Positions 47,238 through 56,390 of a stretch of 64,000 bases of DNA are shown piece by piece (positions within the stretch are counted from its first letter, which is position 1; every line of letters begins with the position of its first letter). The stretch lies in assembly GCF_011634835.1 (NCBI RefSeq), contig NZ_SIRP01000001.1, positions 2,335,679 through 2,399,678 of the forward strand, read 5' to 3'. The notes under the pieces were generated by a model. The model was not told the origin of the DNA. It did not search any database and saw only the letters and a program-made list of their open reading frames with translations. Made by a program: the position numbers and the translations under genes. This stretch comes from Isoptericola sp. BMS4. Its GTDB lineage: Bacteria > Actinomycetota > Actinomycetes > Actinomycetales > Cellulomonadaceae.

Positions 47238-48680
47238 GTCGAACATGTCGCCGACGTCGTCGAGGAGGCCGCCGAGCACCATCCCGCCGAGCACCGCGCC
47301 GAGGGCGCCCGAGCCGCCCCGGCCGTACCCGCCGCGCCCGTACCCACCACCCGGAACGCCGACACCGCCGTGCCCGTAGCCGCCCGGGCCGTTCCAGCCG
47401 CCGTCCCAGCGCTGGCCGTGCCCGCCGCGCGCGATGTCGCGGTGGGCGAGCGTGGCCGCCTCCGCGGCGAGCGTCGCCGCGCGGCGGGCGCCGTCGACGG
47501 CCCGCTCCGGGTCGTCGGCCGAGCGCGCCGTGGCGAGCTCCCGCTCCGCCTCCGCGAGCCGCGTGCGGGCGTCCGGACCGACCGGGGCGCGGTAGTCGTC
47601 GACGACGCTGCGCGCGGACGCGACCTGCCGCTCCGCGTCGTCCAGCGCGGGAGCGAGCTGCGCCGCCATGCGGCGCTCCCGCTCCGCACGCTCGACACGC
47701 TCCCGCACGGCGTCGTCCAGCGCCGTGTTGGCCTGCCGCACACGCGACAGGTCGGCCACCGGGTCCGTGGGGGCACCGGGCGCCGGCAGCGCCGCGAGGG
47801 CCTCCTCCAGCGCCGCGACGGCGCCGTCCACGCGGCCCGCACGCTGGGTCGCGGGCAGCGCCCGCGCCTCCGCCAGCTCCGCGCGCGACTCGGCGACCAT
47901 GGCCCCGAGGGCGGACTCGGCGCGCAGGGCCTCGGCCTCGAACGCGCCGACCGCGGCGAGGAGCCCCTCGGCGCGCCGGACCGCCTCCTGCGCCGCGCGG
48001 GCCGCGGCCCCCGCCTCGCCCGTCTGCTGGGCCTCCAGCCGCCGCCGGGCCGCCGCCGTGCTGCGAGCCGCGAACTCCAGCAGCCGCTCGGCCTGCTCCG
48101 GGTTGTCCGCCACCGGGCGCAACGCGCTCTCGGCGTACACGGCACCCAGGCGCGCGACGTCCTCCACCGCGTCCGCGACGCCGCCGCGCACCCGGGCCGC
48201 CTCGGCGTCGACGCGGTCGAGCAGCTCCGGCGTCGAGCGCACCGTGGACCGCTTGGCGGCCACCGCGGCGTCGAGCTCGTCGAGGAAGCCGTCCGCCGAG
48301 GCACACAGCTCCGCGATGCGCCCGTACCACTCGCGCTGCTGCGCCGGCGTGTCCGGGATGTGGTCGTGCAGCAGCTGGTTGAGGTGGAACGCCTCGCTCA
48401 GGCGCTCCCGTGCCCGCCGCAGGAGCGGCGCCAGCTCCGTCGTGTCGCGCTCACCGAGCTCGGCGACCGCGAACGACAGCTCGTCCTCGGCGAGCCGGGC
48501 ACGCTCGTCCGTGCGCACCAGCGCCGAGCCGGCGGTCGTGCCGAGCCGCTCGATCTCGTCGTGCGCCGCCCGCTCCCGAGCGCTGCGACGCCGGCGCAGC
48601 CGCCACCCGACAAGGGCCGCGACCACCGCCACGGCGATCACCAGTGCTGTCACGATGCCGACGACCTGCCCCGCGTTCAT
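47235..48680 (-). CDS. Membrane-anchored coiled-coil protein (C-terminal part of TPM-type proteins)
   Basis: The 481-residue protein has one N-terminal helix (about 5-28), a basic stop RLRRRRS, long Ala/Glu/Arg-rich coiled coils (40-420), and a Gly/Tyr-rich tail ending ALGAVLGGMVLGGLLDDVGDMFD. It resembles the part of actinobacterial TPM-domain proteins after their membrane helix, but the TPM domain is absent. TACGAT lies 7 nt before ATG 48680. Function unknown; interaction in the cytoplasm is inferred. Confidence 0.75.
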   Translation of the reverse strand: MNAGQVVGIVTALVIAVAVVAALVGWRLRRRRSARERAAHDEIERLGTTAGSALVRTDERARLAEDELSFAVAELGERDTTELAPLLRRARERLSEAFHLNQLLHDHIPDTPAQQREWYGRIAELCASADGFLDELDAAVAAKRSTVRSTPELLDRVDAEAARVRGGVADAVEDVARLGAVYAESALRPVADNPEQAERLLEFAARSTAAARRRLEAQQTGEAGAAARAAQEAVRRAEGLLAAVGAFEAEALRAESALGAMVAESRAELAEARALPATQRAGRVDGAVAALEEALAALPAPGAPTDPVADLSRVRQANTALDDAVRERVERAERERRMAAQLAPALDDAERQVASARSVVDDYRAPVGPDARTRLAEAERELATARSADDPERAVDGARRAATLAAEAATLAHRDIARGGHGQRWDGGWNGPGGYGHGGVGVPGGGYGRGGYGRGGSGALGAVLGGMVLGGLLDDVGDMFD

Positions 48681-48731
48681 GGTCCGCATCGTACGGGCCC
48701 CGGCTCGCCGCCCGGACACGACCGGTGCTGC

Positions 48732-48773
48732 TACGTTGTCCCTCGGGGATTCACTGATCGCCGGGTCAGTGAA
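48732..48773 (+). promoter_or_regulatory. Promoter and operator of the TetR gene
   Basis: A -10-like TACGTT (48732-48737) is followed by TTCACTGA-N8-TCAGTGAA (48750-48773), a perfect 8-bp inverted repeat just past the expected start. A further half-like GGTGAA is at 48779. This suits autorepression by the TetR protein encoded next. Confidence 0.65.
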
Positions 48774-48827
48774 CGGGTCGGTGAATGCGGCCGACGGCCC
48801 CGACGAGCGGACGTCCGGGAGGTGACG

Positions 48828-49427
48828 GTGGCGCGGACCGTCGACGTGGCGCGCGCGGCGCGCCGGCGCGAGCAGATCGTCCGCGCGGCTGCCGGCCTGT
48901 TCGGGACGTACGGCTACACCGCGACGCCGGTGTCGCGGATCGCCGCCGAGGCGGGGATGAGCACGGCTGCGGTCTTCTACTGGTTCGAGGACAAGGCGGC
49001 CGTCTTCCGCGCGGTCTTCGAGCGCGACCTGCCACGGATCGAGTCCCTGCTCCGGGAGGCGTCCGGCGTCACCGACCCGGTCGAGGCGCTGCACGGCGTG
49101 CTCGACGCGCTCGCGGCGGACTCGGTGGACGAGTCGGCGCCCGGGCTGCTGACCGAGCTGTTCCGGCGCGCGGACCACGACCCTGCCCTCGTGGCCGTCA
49201 TGACGGCCACCGACGAGGCGGTGGTCGCCGGCCTCGAGCGCCTCGTCGCCCGCGGGATCGCGACCGGGCAGGTCGACCCCACGCTCGACCCGCGCGAGTC
49301 CGCGCGCTGGACCCAGGCCCTCGTCGACGCCGTGTACCTGCACGCCGCCCCGGGCCGCGACCTGCGGGCCCAGCTGCGACGCACCGTGAACGCCTACCTC
49401 GCACCGACGAAAGGTGACCTGCCGTGA
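48828..49427 (+). CDS. TetR-family transcriptional regulator
   Basis: The 199-residue protein has an N-terminal helix-turn-helix (REQIVRAAAGLFGTYGYTATPVSRIAAEAGMSTAAVFYWFEDKAAVF, given here by its ends near 12 and 58) and an all-helical ligand domain. GTG 48828 is preferred over 48822 for GGGAGG at the right spacing. It overlaps the YqeB-like gene by GTGA, so it probably controls both through the palindrome upstream. Confidence 0.92.
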   Translation: MARTVDVARAARRREQIVRAAAGLFGTYGYTATPVSRIAAEAGMSTAAVFYWFEDKAAVFRAVFERDLPRIESLLREASGVTDPVEALHGVLDALAADSVDESAPGLLTELFRRADHDPALVAVMTATDEAVVAGLERLVARGIATGQVDPTLDPRESARWTQALVDAVYLHAAPGRDLRAQLRRTVNAYLAPTKGDLP

Positions 49428-50131
49428 CCGATCCCGCGACGTCGTCCCCGAGCGTGGGTGCGCCCGCCACCACCGTGCGGCTGCCCCCCGCGTGGTATCC
49501 CGTGCTGGCCGCCGTCGGAGCGGTGCTGGGCGTCGGCGCCGGGTTCGCCGTGCGGCCCCTCGTCGGCCTGCTGCTGGACCTGGTCGACGGCGCCCCCGGG
49601 CCGCTGCGTCTCGCCGCCGAGCTGCCGGTGCCGTGGGCGGTGGCCGTGCTCGGGGTGCTCGGGGCGGTCGGGGGGCTCTGGGTCGCCGACGCGTGGGAGA
49701 AGGACAACCCGGTCGTGACCGTCGGCCCGCAGGGCCTGGCCGTGCGCCGCGGCGACTGGAGCCGCCACGTCGACCGCGCCCGGGTGGCCGGGGTGCTCCT
49801 CGCCGAGCCGGACCTCGTGGTCCGCGAGCCGTCCGGCGCCGAACCGGTGCGGGTCAAGGCCGACCGCGCGGTCGCGGGCAGGCTGCGCGCCGCCCTCGGC
49901 GACCACGGCTACCGCTGGCTGGGCACCACGGATCCCCTGGAGGACCGGTTCACGCCGTGGGTCGACGACGCGCCGGGCCTGGCACCCGAGGCCCACGCCC
50001 TCCTGCGCGACCGGCGCCGCGCCCTGGCCGACGGCCGGGCCGGCGAGGCGGACGCCGCCCGCGACGCGCTGACCGGCCTCGGGGTGGCCGTGCGTGACCG
50101 GGGCGGCGCCCAGGAGTACCGCCGCTGCTGA
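49424..50131 (+). CDS. YqeB-like membrane protein
   Basis: The 235-residue protein has two membrane helices (about 24-50, 68-90), then a PH-like part (DNPVVTVGPQGLAVRRGDWSRHV, RVAGVLLAEPDLVV) and a conserved C-terminal block with HGYRWL and PWVDDAPGLAPEAHALL. This is the pattern of YqeB proteins, of unknown function. GTG 49424 overlaps the TetR stop. Confidence 0.8.
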   Translation: MTDPATSSPSVGAPATTVRLPPAWYPVLAAVGAVLGVGAGFAVRPLVGLLLDLVDGAPGPLRLAAELPVPWAVAVLGVLGAVGGLWVADAWEKDNPVVTVGPQGLAVRRGDWSRHVDRARVAGVLLAEPDLVVREPSGAEPVRVKADRAVAGRLRAALGDHGYRWLGTTDPLEDRFTPWVDDAPGLAPEAHALLRDRRRALADGRAGEADAARDALTGLGVAVRDRGGAQEYRRC

Positions 50132-50140
50132 GGGGGACCG

Positions 50141-50170
50141 GGCCCGCCAGGAGGGGCTCCCGGCGGGCCC
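50141..50170. terminator. Hairpin between the YqeB-like gene and copC
   Basis: GGGCCCGCC (50141-50149) pairs with GGCGGGCCC (50162-50170) around a 12-base loop. It lies between convergent genes ending at 50131 and 50176 and should serve both. Confidence 0.7.
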
Positions 50171-50175
50171 CGGCC

Positions 50176-50832
50176 TCAGGAGCGCCGTCGCCCGAGGCGC
50201 AGCGCGAGCACCACGCCGGCACCGGCGAGGACGACCACGGCGGCCGCGATCCCCAGCACGACGGGCAGGTCGGAGCCGCCCGACGCGTCGCCGGCCTCGG
50301 CCGCCTGCTCGCCGGCGGCCTGCCCGGGGTCGCCGTCCTGCGCGCCGGCGCCATCGGCCTGCGCCTGCGACCCGCACCCCTTCGCCTCACGACCGCCGTC
50401 GTCCCCGGCCGTCGAGGCGGCGCCGTCGTCCTCCGGCGCGTACGTGAAGGCGAACTCGCCGCTCGTGGGGTGCCCGTCCGCGGAGACGACGCGCCACGCG
50501 ACCGTGTAGGTGCCGGGCTCGTCGAGGACGACCGGCACCGAGATCGTGCGGTCCTGCGTGGCGGGGCACCCGTCGGCGTGCTCGGCGCCGTCGGGGCCGG
50601 TGACCTGCACCGCCGTGCTGGACCCGTCGGCCGACACGTTCAGCACGACGTCGTCGAACGTCACCGACACCTCGTCCGGGGCCGTCGTGACGGTCTCGTC
50701 GGTGCCCGGGGAGGTGCCGACGACGACGTTGTGCGCGGACGCGGGGGCGGCGGCCAGGCTGCCGGCGAGGGCGAGGACGCCCGCCGTGGCGGTGGCGCGC
50801 AGGCCCGCGCGCAGGGCGCGGCCGGGCCTCAC
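50176..50832 (-). CDS. copC: CopC-domain copper-binding protein with C-terminal anchor
   Basis: The 218-residue protein has a signal peptide cut before His (APASA-HNVVVG), so the mature N-terminal His can bind Cu(II) as in CopC. The beta-sandwich follows (VTFDDVVLNVSADG, GTYTVAWRVVSADGHPTSGEFAF), then an Asp/Gly-rich linker and one C-terminal helix with RRRS. GTG 50832 overlaps the ycnI stop as GTGA. It is last of three genes. Confidence 0.9.
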   Translation of the reverse strand: MRPGRALRAGLRATATAGVLALAGSLAAAPASAHNVVVGTSPGTDETVTTAPDEVSVTFDDVVLNVSADGSSTAVQVTGPDGAEHADGCPATQDRTISVPVVLDEPGTYTVAWRVVSADGHPTSGEFAFTYAPEDDGAASTAGDDGGREAKGCGSQAQADGAGAQDGDPGQAAGEQAAEAGDASGGSDLPVVLGIAAAVVVLAGAGVVLALRLGRRRS

Positions 50833-51578
50833 CGGTCGCCCCCGCGCTGCGACCGCCGCAGGGCGACGACCCCGGTCACGGCGCCGACGAGCCCGAGCCC
50901 CAGGCCGGCGGCGCCGAACCCGAGCGCGAGAGGCGAGGTCTCGGTGCTTGCCTCGTCGGAGGCGGCCGCGGCGCTCGCGCCGTCGGAGGCGGCGTCCGAC
51001 GCCGTGCCGCCGTGCGCGCCGTCCTCGTCGGCCGGCGTGACCGTGACCGTGGGGGCGGGGTGCTCGGGCTCCGCGCCGTCGGCGGCCTCGTCGTCCCACG
51101 CGACGACCTCGCCGTCGGAGTACGTCTGGGTGGCGGGCAGGACGATCTCGTCCACGCCCTCGGGGACGGCGCCCGCCGAGACCGTGAACCGGAGGAACTC
51201 GCCGGGCGCGATGGCGGCCGCGTCGTCGTCCGCGGTCCACACGACGGTGCGGGGCGCCTCGGTCACCTCGGTGCCGTGCACCTCGACGGGCTCGGGCAGC
51301 TCGGCATCGGTGACCTTCGCGGTCCAGCCCGGCACGGGCTCGACCGACACGCTGGTGAACGGGGTGTCGGCGGGCAGGTCCACCCGCAGCTTCGTCGTCG
51401 AGGCGTCGGCGGACTCGTTCGGGACCTTGAACGTCAGGGTCGCGTAGCTGCCGGCGGCGGTCTCCCCGGGGGCGACCGTGACGTGCGCGGACGCGGCGCC
51501 AGCGCCGAGGGCGACGAGGCCGAGGGTCACCGCGCCGGTGGCGACGGCGGTGCGGATGCGGGGACGGGTGAAGGGCAT
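50829..51578 (-). CDS. ycnI: YcnI-type copper-binding protein (DUF1775)
   Basis: The 249-residue protein has a signal peptide ending ASA-HVTVAPGE; the mature N-terminal His and a Trp in VPGWTAKV are the copper-site residues of YcnI. An Asp/Ala-rich linker and a C-terminal helix (LGLGLVGAVTGVVAL) anchor it outside the membrane. YcnI with CopC are linked to copper acquisition or handling. ATG 51578 is clear. Confidence 0.9.
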   Translation of the reverse strand: MPFTRPRIRTAVATGAVTLGLVALGAGAASAHVTVAPGETAAGSYATLTFKVPNESADASTTKLRVDLPADTPFTSVSVEPVPGWTAKVTDAELPEPVEVHGTEVTEAPRTVVWTADDDAAAIAPGEFLRFTVSAGAVPEGVDEIVLPATQTYSDGEVVAWDDEAADGAEPEHPAPTVTVTPADEDGAHGGTASDAASDGASAAAASDEASTETSPLALGFGAAGLGLGLVGAVTGVVALRRSQRGGDR

Positions 51579-51695
51579 GTCTGTGCTCCTGGTGTCGAGC
51601 CTGGTGGGTCGAGCCCTCGGCGGCGGCGGGTGCGGGCCGCCGCGGGGCGTGTGCCGGCGCGCACGACCGTCCCGGCGCGACCAGGTCGACCGGGG

Positions 51696-52340
51696 TCAGG
51701 CGTGCGCGGGAGCGCCCGGCGGGCCGCGCAGCCGCAGGCCCGCCAGGGCCCACCAGGTGCGCGGCACCCAGGAGGTGGTGCGCGGCGGCAGGTTCCGGCG
51801 CGCGGGGAGCGGCGGCCGCGGTGCGGCCACCAGGACGGCGACGGCGCCGAGCCAGACCACGAGGAAGGCCGCGGCGCGGTCGCCGGCGGCCACGAGGAGC
51901 GCCGTGAGGACGACGGCCGCGGCGTGCGCGCCGAGCATGAGGGCGCTCGTGGCCGTGCCGGCGTCGTGCGCGTGCCCGCCGGCAGCGAGCGTGGGGGAGG
52001 CCAGGGCCCCGGCGTCGAGCGCCAGGTGCCCGGCGTGCGCCCCGTGCCCGCCCGCGGGGACGGGCGAGGAGCCGCCGCGGACGGCGTCCGCGGTCGCCAT
52101 GAACGACAGCGTCGTGTGCTGCACCACCTGGAGCGCCGCCGTCGCCGGCAGCAGGCGCCGCAGCGTCAGCCGGCGGCGCGCCGTCCAGACCGCCACCGGC
52201 AGCGTCAGCGCCACGGGCACCACCCACCCGAGCACCGACGAGGGCAGGACGCCCCCGGCGACCAGGTGCGCGGCTGCCGCGATGCTGAGCGTCGTGCTGG
52301 CGACGAGCAGCTCGCGGGCGCGGCGGACGATCACGGGCAC
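51696..52340 (-). CDS. Histidine-rich multi-pass membrane protein of the copper cluster
   Basis: The 214-residue protein has about five or six membrane helices, with His-rich loops (GGHGAHAGHLAL, GGHAHDAG) well placed to bind metal. It is not CopD or YcnJ as I know them. TACTGT lies 6 nt before GTG 52340. It precedes ycnI-copC on the same strand, spaced by 117 bases, so a role in copper transfer is inferred. Confidence 0.75.
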   Translation of the reverse strand: MPVIVRRARELLVASTTLSIAAAAHLVAGGVLPSSVLGWVVPVALTLPVAVWTARRRLTLRRLLPATAALQVVQHTTLSFMATADAVRGGSSPVPAGGHGAHAGHLALDAGALASPTLAAGGHAHDAGTATSALMLGAHAAAVVLTALLVAAGDRAAAFLVVWLGAVAVLVAAPRPPLPARRNLPPRTTSWVPRTWWALAGLRLRGPPGAPAHA

Positions 52341-52426
52341 CGGGCCACAGTACCGTCCGGCGTGCGCCCGGCCGGGAGACGCGGTGCTCGACGCCCGGTG
52401 CCGGCGTCGCGCTAGGGTGGCGCCCA

Positions 52427-52536
52427 CGACACGGGGTGCACCCGTCGTCGGCGCGGCCGTGGGCCGTGACCGGCGCCGTGGTGCTGAGAGCACACCCGTC
52501 GAACCTGATCTAGCTCGCACTAGCGAAGGGATGTCG
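52427..52536 (+). promoter_or_regulatory. TPP riboswitch (THI element)
   Basis: The conserved blocks ACGGGGTGC, GTGCTGAGAGCACACCCG, GAACCTGATCTAG and GCGAAGGGATGTC are all present. P1 is CGACA (52427-52431) with TGTCG (52532-52536). A -10 TAGGGT is at 52413-52418. ATG 52539 is three bases beyond the end, and the likely ribosome site GAAGGG lies inside the element, so control is probably at translation. Confidence 0.95.
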
Positions 52537-52538
52537 AC

Positions 52539-54272
52539 ATGAGCGTGCAGCTGCACCGCCGCGACGACGCCAGCACCAGCACCGCAAGCACGGCCGCGAC
52601 CGGACCCGGGACCGGGACCGCCGTCCCCCGCGTCCTCGCGATCGCGGGGTCGGACCCCTCCGGGGGCGCCGGGATCCAGGCCGACCTCAAGTCGGTCGCC
52701 GCGGCCGACGGGTACGGCATGACGGCCGTCACCGCGCTCACCGCGCAGAACACCCGCGGCGTGCGGGGCGTGCACACGCCGCCCGCCGCGTTCCTCGCCG
52801 ACCAGCTCGCGGCCGTGACCGACGACGTGGCGATCGACGCCGTGAAGATCGGCATGCTCGGCGCGGCGGACGTCGTCACCGTCGTCGCCGACTGGCTCGG
52901 CACGCTGCCCTCGGGCGCCACGCGCCGCCGTCCGCCCGTCGTGCTGGACCCCGTGATGATCGCCACGAGCGGCGACCGCCTCCTCGACGCCGACGCCGAG
53001 CGCGCCCTGACCGGCCTGCTCGGCCTCGTCGACGTGGTCACGCCGAACCTGCCCGAGCTCGCGGTCCTCGCGGGCGAGCCGGTCGCCGTGGACTGGCCCG
53101 CCGCGCTCGCCCAGGCCCGCCGCCTCGCCGCACGCCACGACGTCCTCGTGGTCGCCAAGGGCGGCCATCTCGACGGTCCCGCCGGCGCCGACGTGCCCGA
53201 CGCGCTCGTGGGCCCGCACGGCCTCGTCGCGCAGGTCGGCGCCGCCCGGGTCGGCACCACCGCCACGCACGGCACCGGCTGCTCGCTGTCCGCGGGGCTG
53301 GCGACGCGGTACGCGCGCCACCACGACTGGGCGCGTGCCCTGCGCGAGACCAAGGACTGGCTGACCCGCGCCATCGCCGCCGGTGAGGCGCTCGCGGTGG
53401 GGGAGGGCAACGGGCCGGTCGACCACCTGGTGGCGGTGCGGGCCGGCGGGCCGGTGCTGCCCGCGCCCGGCGGCGCGCCGGGGGACGTGGCGCGGTGGCT
53501 GGCCGCCGGTGCCGCACCTGACGGATCGCTGGACGGCGCGGTCGACGCCGCGGCGCGGGTCGAGCGCGAGGGGGCGGCCCTCGTCGCCGACTGGTGGGCC
53601 GCCGCGGCACCGCTGCGTGCCCGGATCGACGCCCTGCCGTTCGTGCGCGCCCTCGGCGACGGCACGCTGGGCGCCGCGCACTTCCGGTACTACCTGGAGC
53701 AGGACGCGCTGTACCTGCGCGACTACGCCCGCGCCCTGGCCCGGGCGGCCGAGCTGGCGCCGACGCGGGCCGAGCAGACGTTCTGGGCGGGCGGGGCGCA
53801 CGGGGCGCTGGCCACCGAGCTCGACCTGCACGGCTCGTGGCTGGGCGGCGAGCCGCACGACGTGGCGCAGAGCCCCACGACCCGGGCGTACCTGGACCAC
53901 CTGCGCACGGCCGGGTCGGACTACCCGACGCTCGTGGCGGCCGTGCTGCCCTGCTACTGGATCTACGCCGACGTAGGGGAGCGGCTCGCGGCCCGCCACC
54001 ACGACGCCCACCCGTACGCGGCGTGGCTGAGCACGTACGCCGACGACGCGTTCGCGGCGGCCGCGCGCGAGGCGGTGGCGATCCTGCGGCGGACCGCCGG
54101 CACCGCGACGGCGGAGCAGCGGGACCGGATGCGGTCCGCGTTCGCTCGCGCGTGCCTGCACGAGGTGGCGTTCTTCGACCAGGCGCACGCCTGGGCCGCG
54201 GACGCCGGCTCCGATGCCGCCGCCGAAGCCGTGCCGGCACCCGCTCCCGAGGGTGCTCCCGCGCGCCCCTGA
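52539..54272 (+). CDS. thiD: ThiD-TenA fusion: HMP-P kinase / aminopyrimidine aminohydrolase
   Basis: The 577-residue protein joins a hydroxymethylpyrimidine (phosphate) kinase (about 28-290; GSDPSGGAGIQADLK, PVMIATSGDRLL, GTGCSLSAGLATRYA) to a TenA domain (about 340-560; FRYYLEQDALYLRDYARAL, catalytic Cys in LPCYWIYADVG, catalytic Glu in LHEVAFFDQA). It would salvage and phosphorylate the pyrimidine half of thiamine. It follows the TPP riboswitch directly and stands alone. Confidence 0.95.
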   Translation: MSVQLHRRDDASTSTASTAATGPGTGTAVPRVLAIAGSDPSGGAGIQADLKSVAAADGYGMTAVTALTAQNTRGVRGVHTPPAAFLADQLAAVTDDVAIDAVKIGMLGAADVVTVVADWLGTLPSGATRRRPPVVLDPVMIATSGDRLLDADAERALTGLLGLVDVVTPNLPELAVLAGEPVAVDWPAALAQARRLAARHDVLVVAKGGHLDGPAGADVPDALVGPHGLVAQVGAARVGTTATHGTGCSLSAGLATRYARHHDWARALRETKDWLTRAIAAGEALAVGEGNGPVDHLVAVRAGGPVLPAPGGAPGDVARWLAAGAAPDGSLDGAVDAAARVEREGAALVADWWAAAAPLRARIDALPFVRALGDGTLGAAHFRYYLEQDALYLRDYARALARAAELAPTRAEQTFWAGGAHGALATELDLHGSWLGGEPHDVAQSPTTRAYLDHLRTAGSDYPTLVAAVLPCYWIYADVGERLAARHHDAHPYAAWLSTYADDAFAAAAREAVAILRRTAGTATAEQRDRMRSAFARACLHEVAFFDQAHAWAADAGSDAAAEAVPAPAPEGAPARP

Positions 54273-54287
54273 CCTGCGGCGGGACCG

Positions 54288-54321
54288 CGTGGCGCGGCCG
54301 GCCGCCGGCCGCCGCGCCACG
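54288..54321 (+). terminator. Hairpin after thiD-tenA
   Basis: CGTGGCGCGG (54288-54297) pairs with CCGCGCCACG (54312-54321) around a GC-rich 14-base loop, 16 bases after the stop. Confidence 0.65.
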
Positions 54322-54365
54322 TGACCGGGGCAAGCGTGTCGGTGGCCGGTGCGATAATAGGGGTG

Positions 54366-56390
54366 ATGCCTGACACAGCCAGCTCGCCGAGAGCGTCCTC
54401 GGCAGACGCGTCCGACAGTCCCGACGACCGGTTCCCCGCCACCCCGGCCCACGAGCCCGAGGAAAGCGCTCCCCAGGCGCGCGGGACCACGCCACCGGCA
54501 GGATCCCAGCTCTCCACCTGGGCCTCCGTGCGGCGCCTCTACCCCTACGTCCGAACGGCGGTCCCGCGCCTCGTCGGCGGCCTGCTCTCCGCCCTCGGCG
54601 CCAGCCTCGCCGCCCTCGCGATCCCGCGCGTGCTGCAGGCGCTCGTCGAGGGCCCGCTCGCGGCCGGCGCCGCCACCCGGGACGTCTCCGCCCTCGTGCT
54701 GCCCGTCGCCGCCGTGCTCGTGCTCGGCATCGCCGAGGCCGCGTTCGTGCTCCTGCGGCGCAACCTCGTGATGTACCCCGGCACGCGCGTCGAGGCCGCC
54801 ATGCGCATGGCCTTGTTCCGCCACCTGCAGGACCTGCCGGCCGCCTTCCACGACCGCTGGCCCGGAGGGCAGCTGCTCAGCCGCATGATGGGCGACCTCG
54901 GCCTCCTGCGCCGCTGGCTGGTCTTCGGGCTGCTGCAGCTCGTCGTCAGCACCGTGACGATCGTCGTCGGTGTCGGGCTGCTCGTGGCCACCGCCGGCTG
55001 GCTCGGCGTCGTCTACCTCGCCGGCGCGATCCCCGTGACCGTCATCGCGTTCCGCTTCTCCCGGCGCTACCGCGTCATCGCGCGCCTCTCGCAGGACCAG
55101 TCCGGCGACCTGGCGAACACCGTCGAGGAGTCCGTGCACGGCATCCGCGTGCTCAAGGCCTTCGGCCGCGGCCGTGACGCGCTCGCCTCCTTCACCGGGC
55201 AGGCGGAGGAGCTACGGCGCACTGAGATGCGCAAGGCCGGGAACCAGGCCACCGTGACGATGTCGCTCCACCTCATCCCCGAGGTCACGCTCGCCGTCTG
55301 CCTGGTCCTCGGGTCAGTCCTCGCGGCGCACGGCCGCATCTCCCTCGGCGACCTCGTCGCGTTCTTCTTCACCGCGGCGATCATCAACGGTCCGGTCGTC
55401 GACCTCGGCATGACGCTGTCGATGACGCTCAACGCCCGCACCGCCGTCGACCGCTTCTTCGAGGTCATCGAGACGCCCAACCCGCTCGCCGACCCGGACG
55501 ACCCCGTCGACCCGGGCCCCGCCCGCGGGCACGTCGAGCTGCGCGGCGTGCGCTACCAGCACTCCGACGCGGCGCGCCCCCTCCTGGCCGGGGTCGACCT
55601 CGACCTGCCCGCGGGGACCACGACCGCGCTCGTCGGCCTCACCGGCTCCGGCAAGTCCACCCTCGCGATGCTCCTGCCCCGCATCGCCGACGTCACCGGC
55701 GGCAGCGTGCTCCTCGACGGCGTCGACGTCCGCCGCATGCGGCGCCACGACGTGCGCCGCACCGTCGCCGTGGCCTTCGAGGACCCGACGCTCTTCTCCG
55801 CCTCCGTGCGCGAGAACGTGCTCCTCGGCGTCCCCGAGTCGGGACCGGACGCCGTACCGGAGCCCGAGCGCGAGCGGCGCCTGCGCGAGGCGCTCGAGGT
55901 CGCGCAGGCGGGCTTCGTCCACGACCTGCCCGAGGGCGTCGAGACCCGCATCGGCGAGGAAGGGCTCTCCCTGTCCGGCGGACAGCGGCAGCGCCTCGCG
56001 CTGGCCCGCGCCATCGCCGCGCACCCGCCCGTCCTCGTCCTCGACGACCCCCTGTCCGCCCTCGACGTGGCCACGGAGGAGGCCGTCACCGTCCGGCTGC
56101 GCGACGTGCTCGCCGGCACCACCAGCCTCGTCATCGCCCACCGGCCCTCCACCGTCGCCCTGGCCGACCGCGTCGCGGTGCTGCAGGACGGGCGGATCAC
56201 CGCCGTCGGCACCCACTCCGAGCTGCTCGCCACCGACGCCCACTACCGCTACGTCATCTCCAACCTCGAGGAGGACTGGGAGCACTGCGCGCACCGCGAC
56301 GAGGACGACGACGGGCCGCCCGGATCCGGCACGCAGAGCACAGAGCCGCACGGCACAGGAACGCACGGCAGGACGGAGGACCACCGGTGA
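54366..56390 (+). CDS. ABC exporter half, subunit with degenerate catalytic site
   Basis: The 674-residue protein has a 45-residue polar start, six membrane helices, and an ATPase: Walker [10 protein letters not shown] near 424, signature [10 protein letters not shown] near 537, Walker [13 protein letters not shown] near 558 in which the catalytic Glu is Asp, and switch His in IAHRPSTV. The partner gene has the complementary defect, so the two should form a heterodimer. GATAAT lies 7 nt before ATG 54366. The tail is rich in Asp and Thr/His. Confidence 0.93.
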   Translation: MPDTASSPRASSADASDSPDDRFPATPAHEPEESAPQARGTTPPAGSQLSTWASVRRLYPYVRTAVPRLVGGLLSALGASLAALAIPRVLQALVEGPLAAGAATRDVSALVLPVAAVLVLGIAEAAFVLLRRNLVMYPGTRVEAAMRMALFRHLQDLPAAFHDRWPGGQLLSRMMGDLGLLRRWLVFGLLQLVVSTVTIVVGVGLLVATAGWLGVVYLAGAIPVTVIAFRFSRRYRVIARLSQDQSGDLANTVEESVHGIRVLKAFGRGRDALASFTGQAEELRRTEMRKAGNQATVTMSLHLIPEVTLAVCLVLGSVLAAHGRISLGDLVAFFFTAAIINGPVVDLGMTLSMTLNARTAVDRFFEVIETPNPLADPDDPVDPGPARGHVELRGVRYQHSDAARPLLAGVDLDLPAGTTTALVGLTGSGKSTLAMLLPRIADVTGGSVLLDGVDVRRMRRHDVRRTVAVAFEDPTLFSASVRENVLLGVPESGPDAVPEPERERRLREALEVAQAGFVHDLPEGVETRIGEEGLSLSGGQRQRLALARAIAAHPPVLVLDDPLSALDVATEEAVTVRLRDVLAGTTSLVIAHRPSTVALADRVAVLQDGRITAVGTHSELLATDAHYRYVISNLEEDWEHCAHRDEDDDGPPGSGTQSTEPHGTGTHGRTEDHR

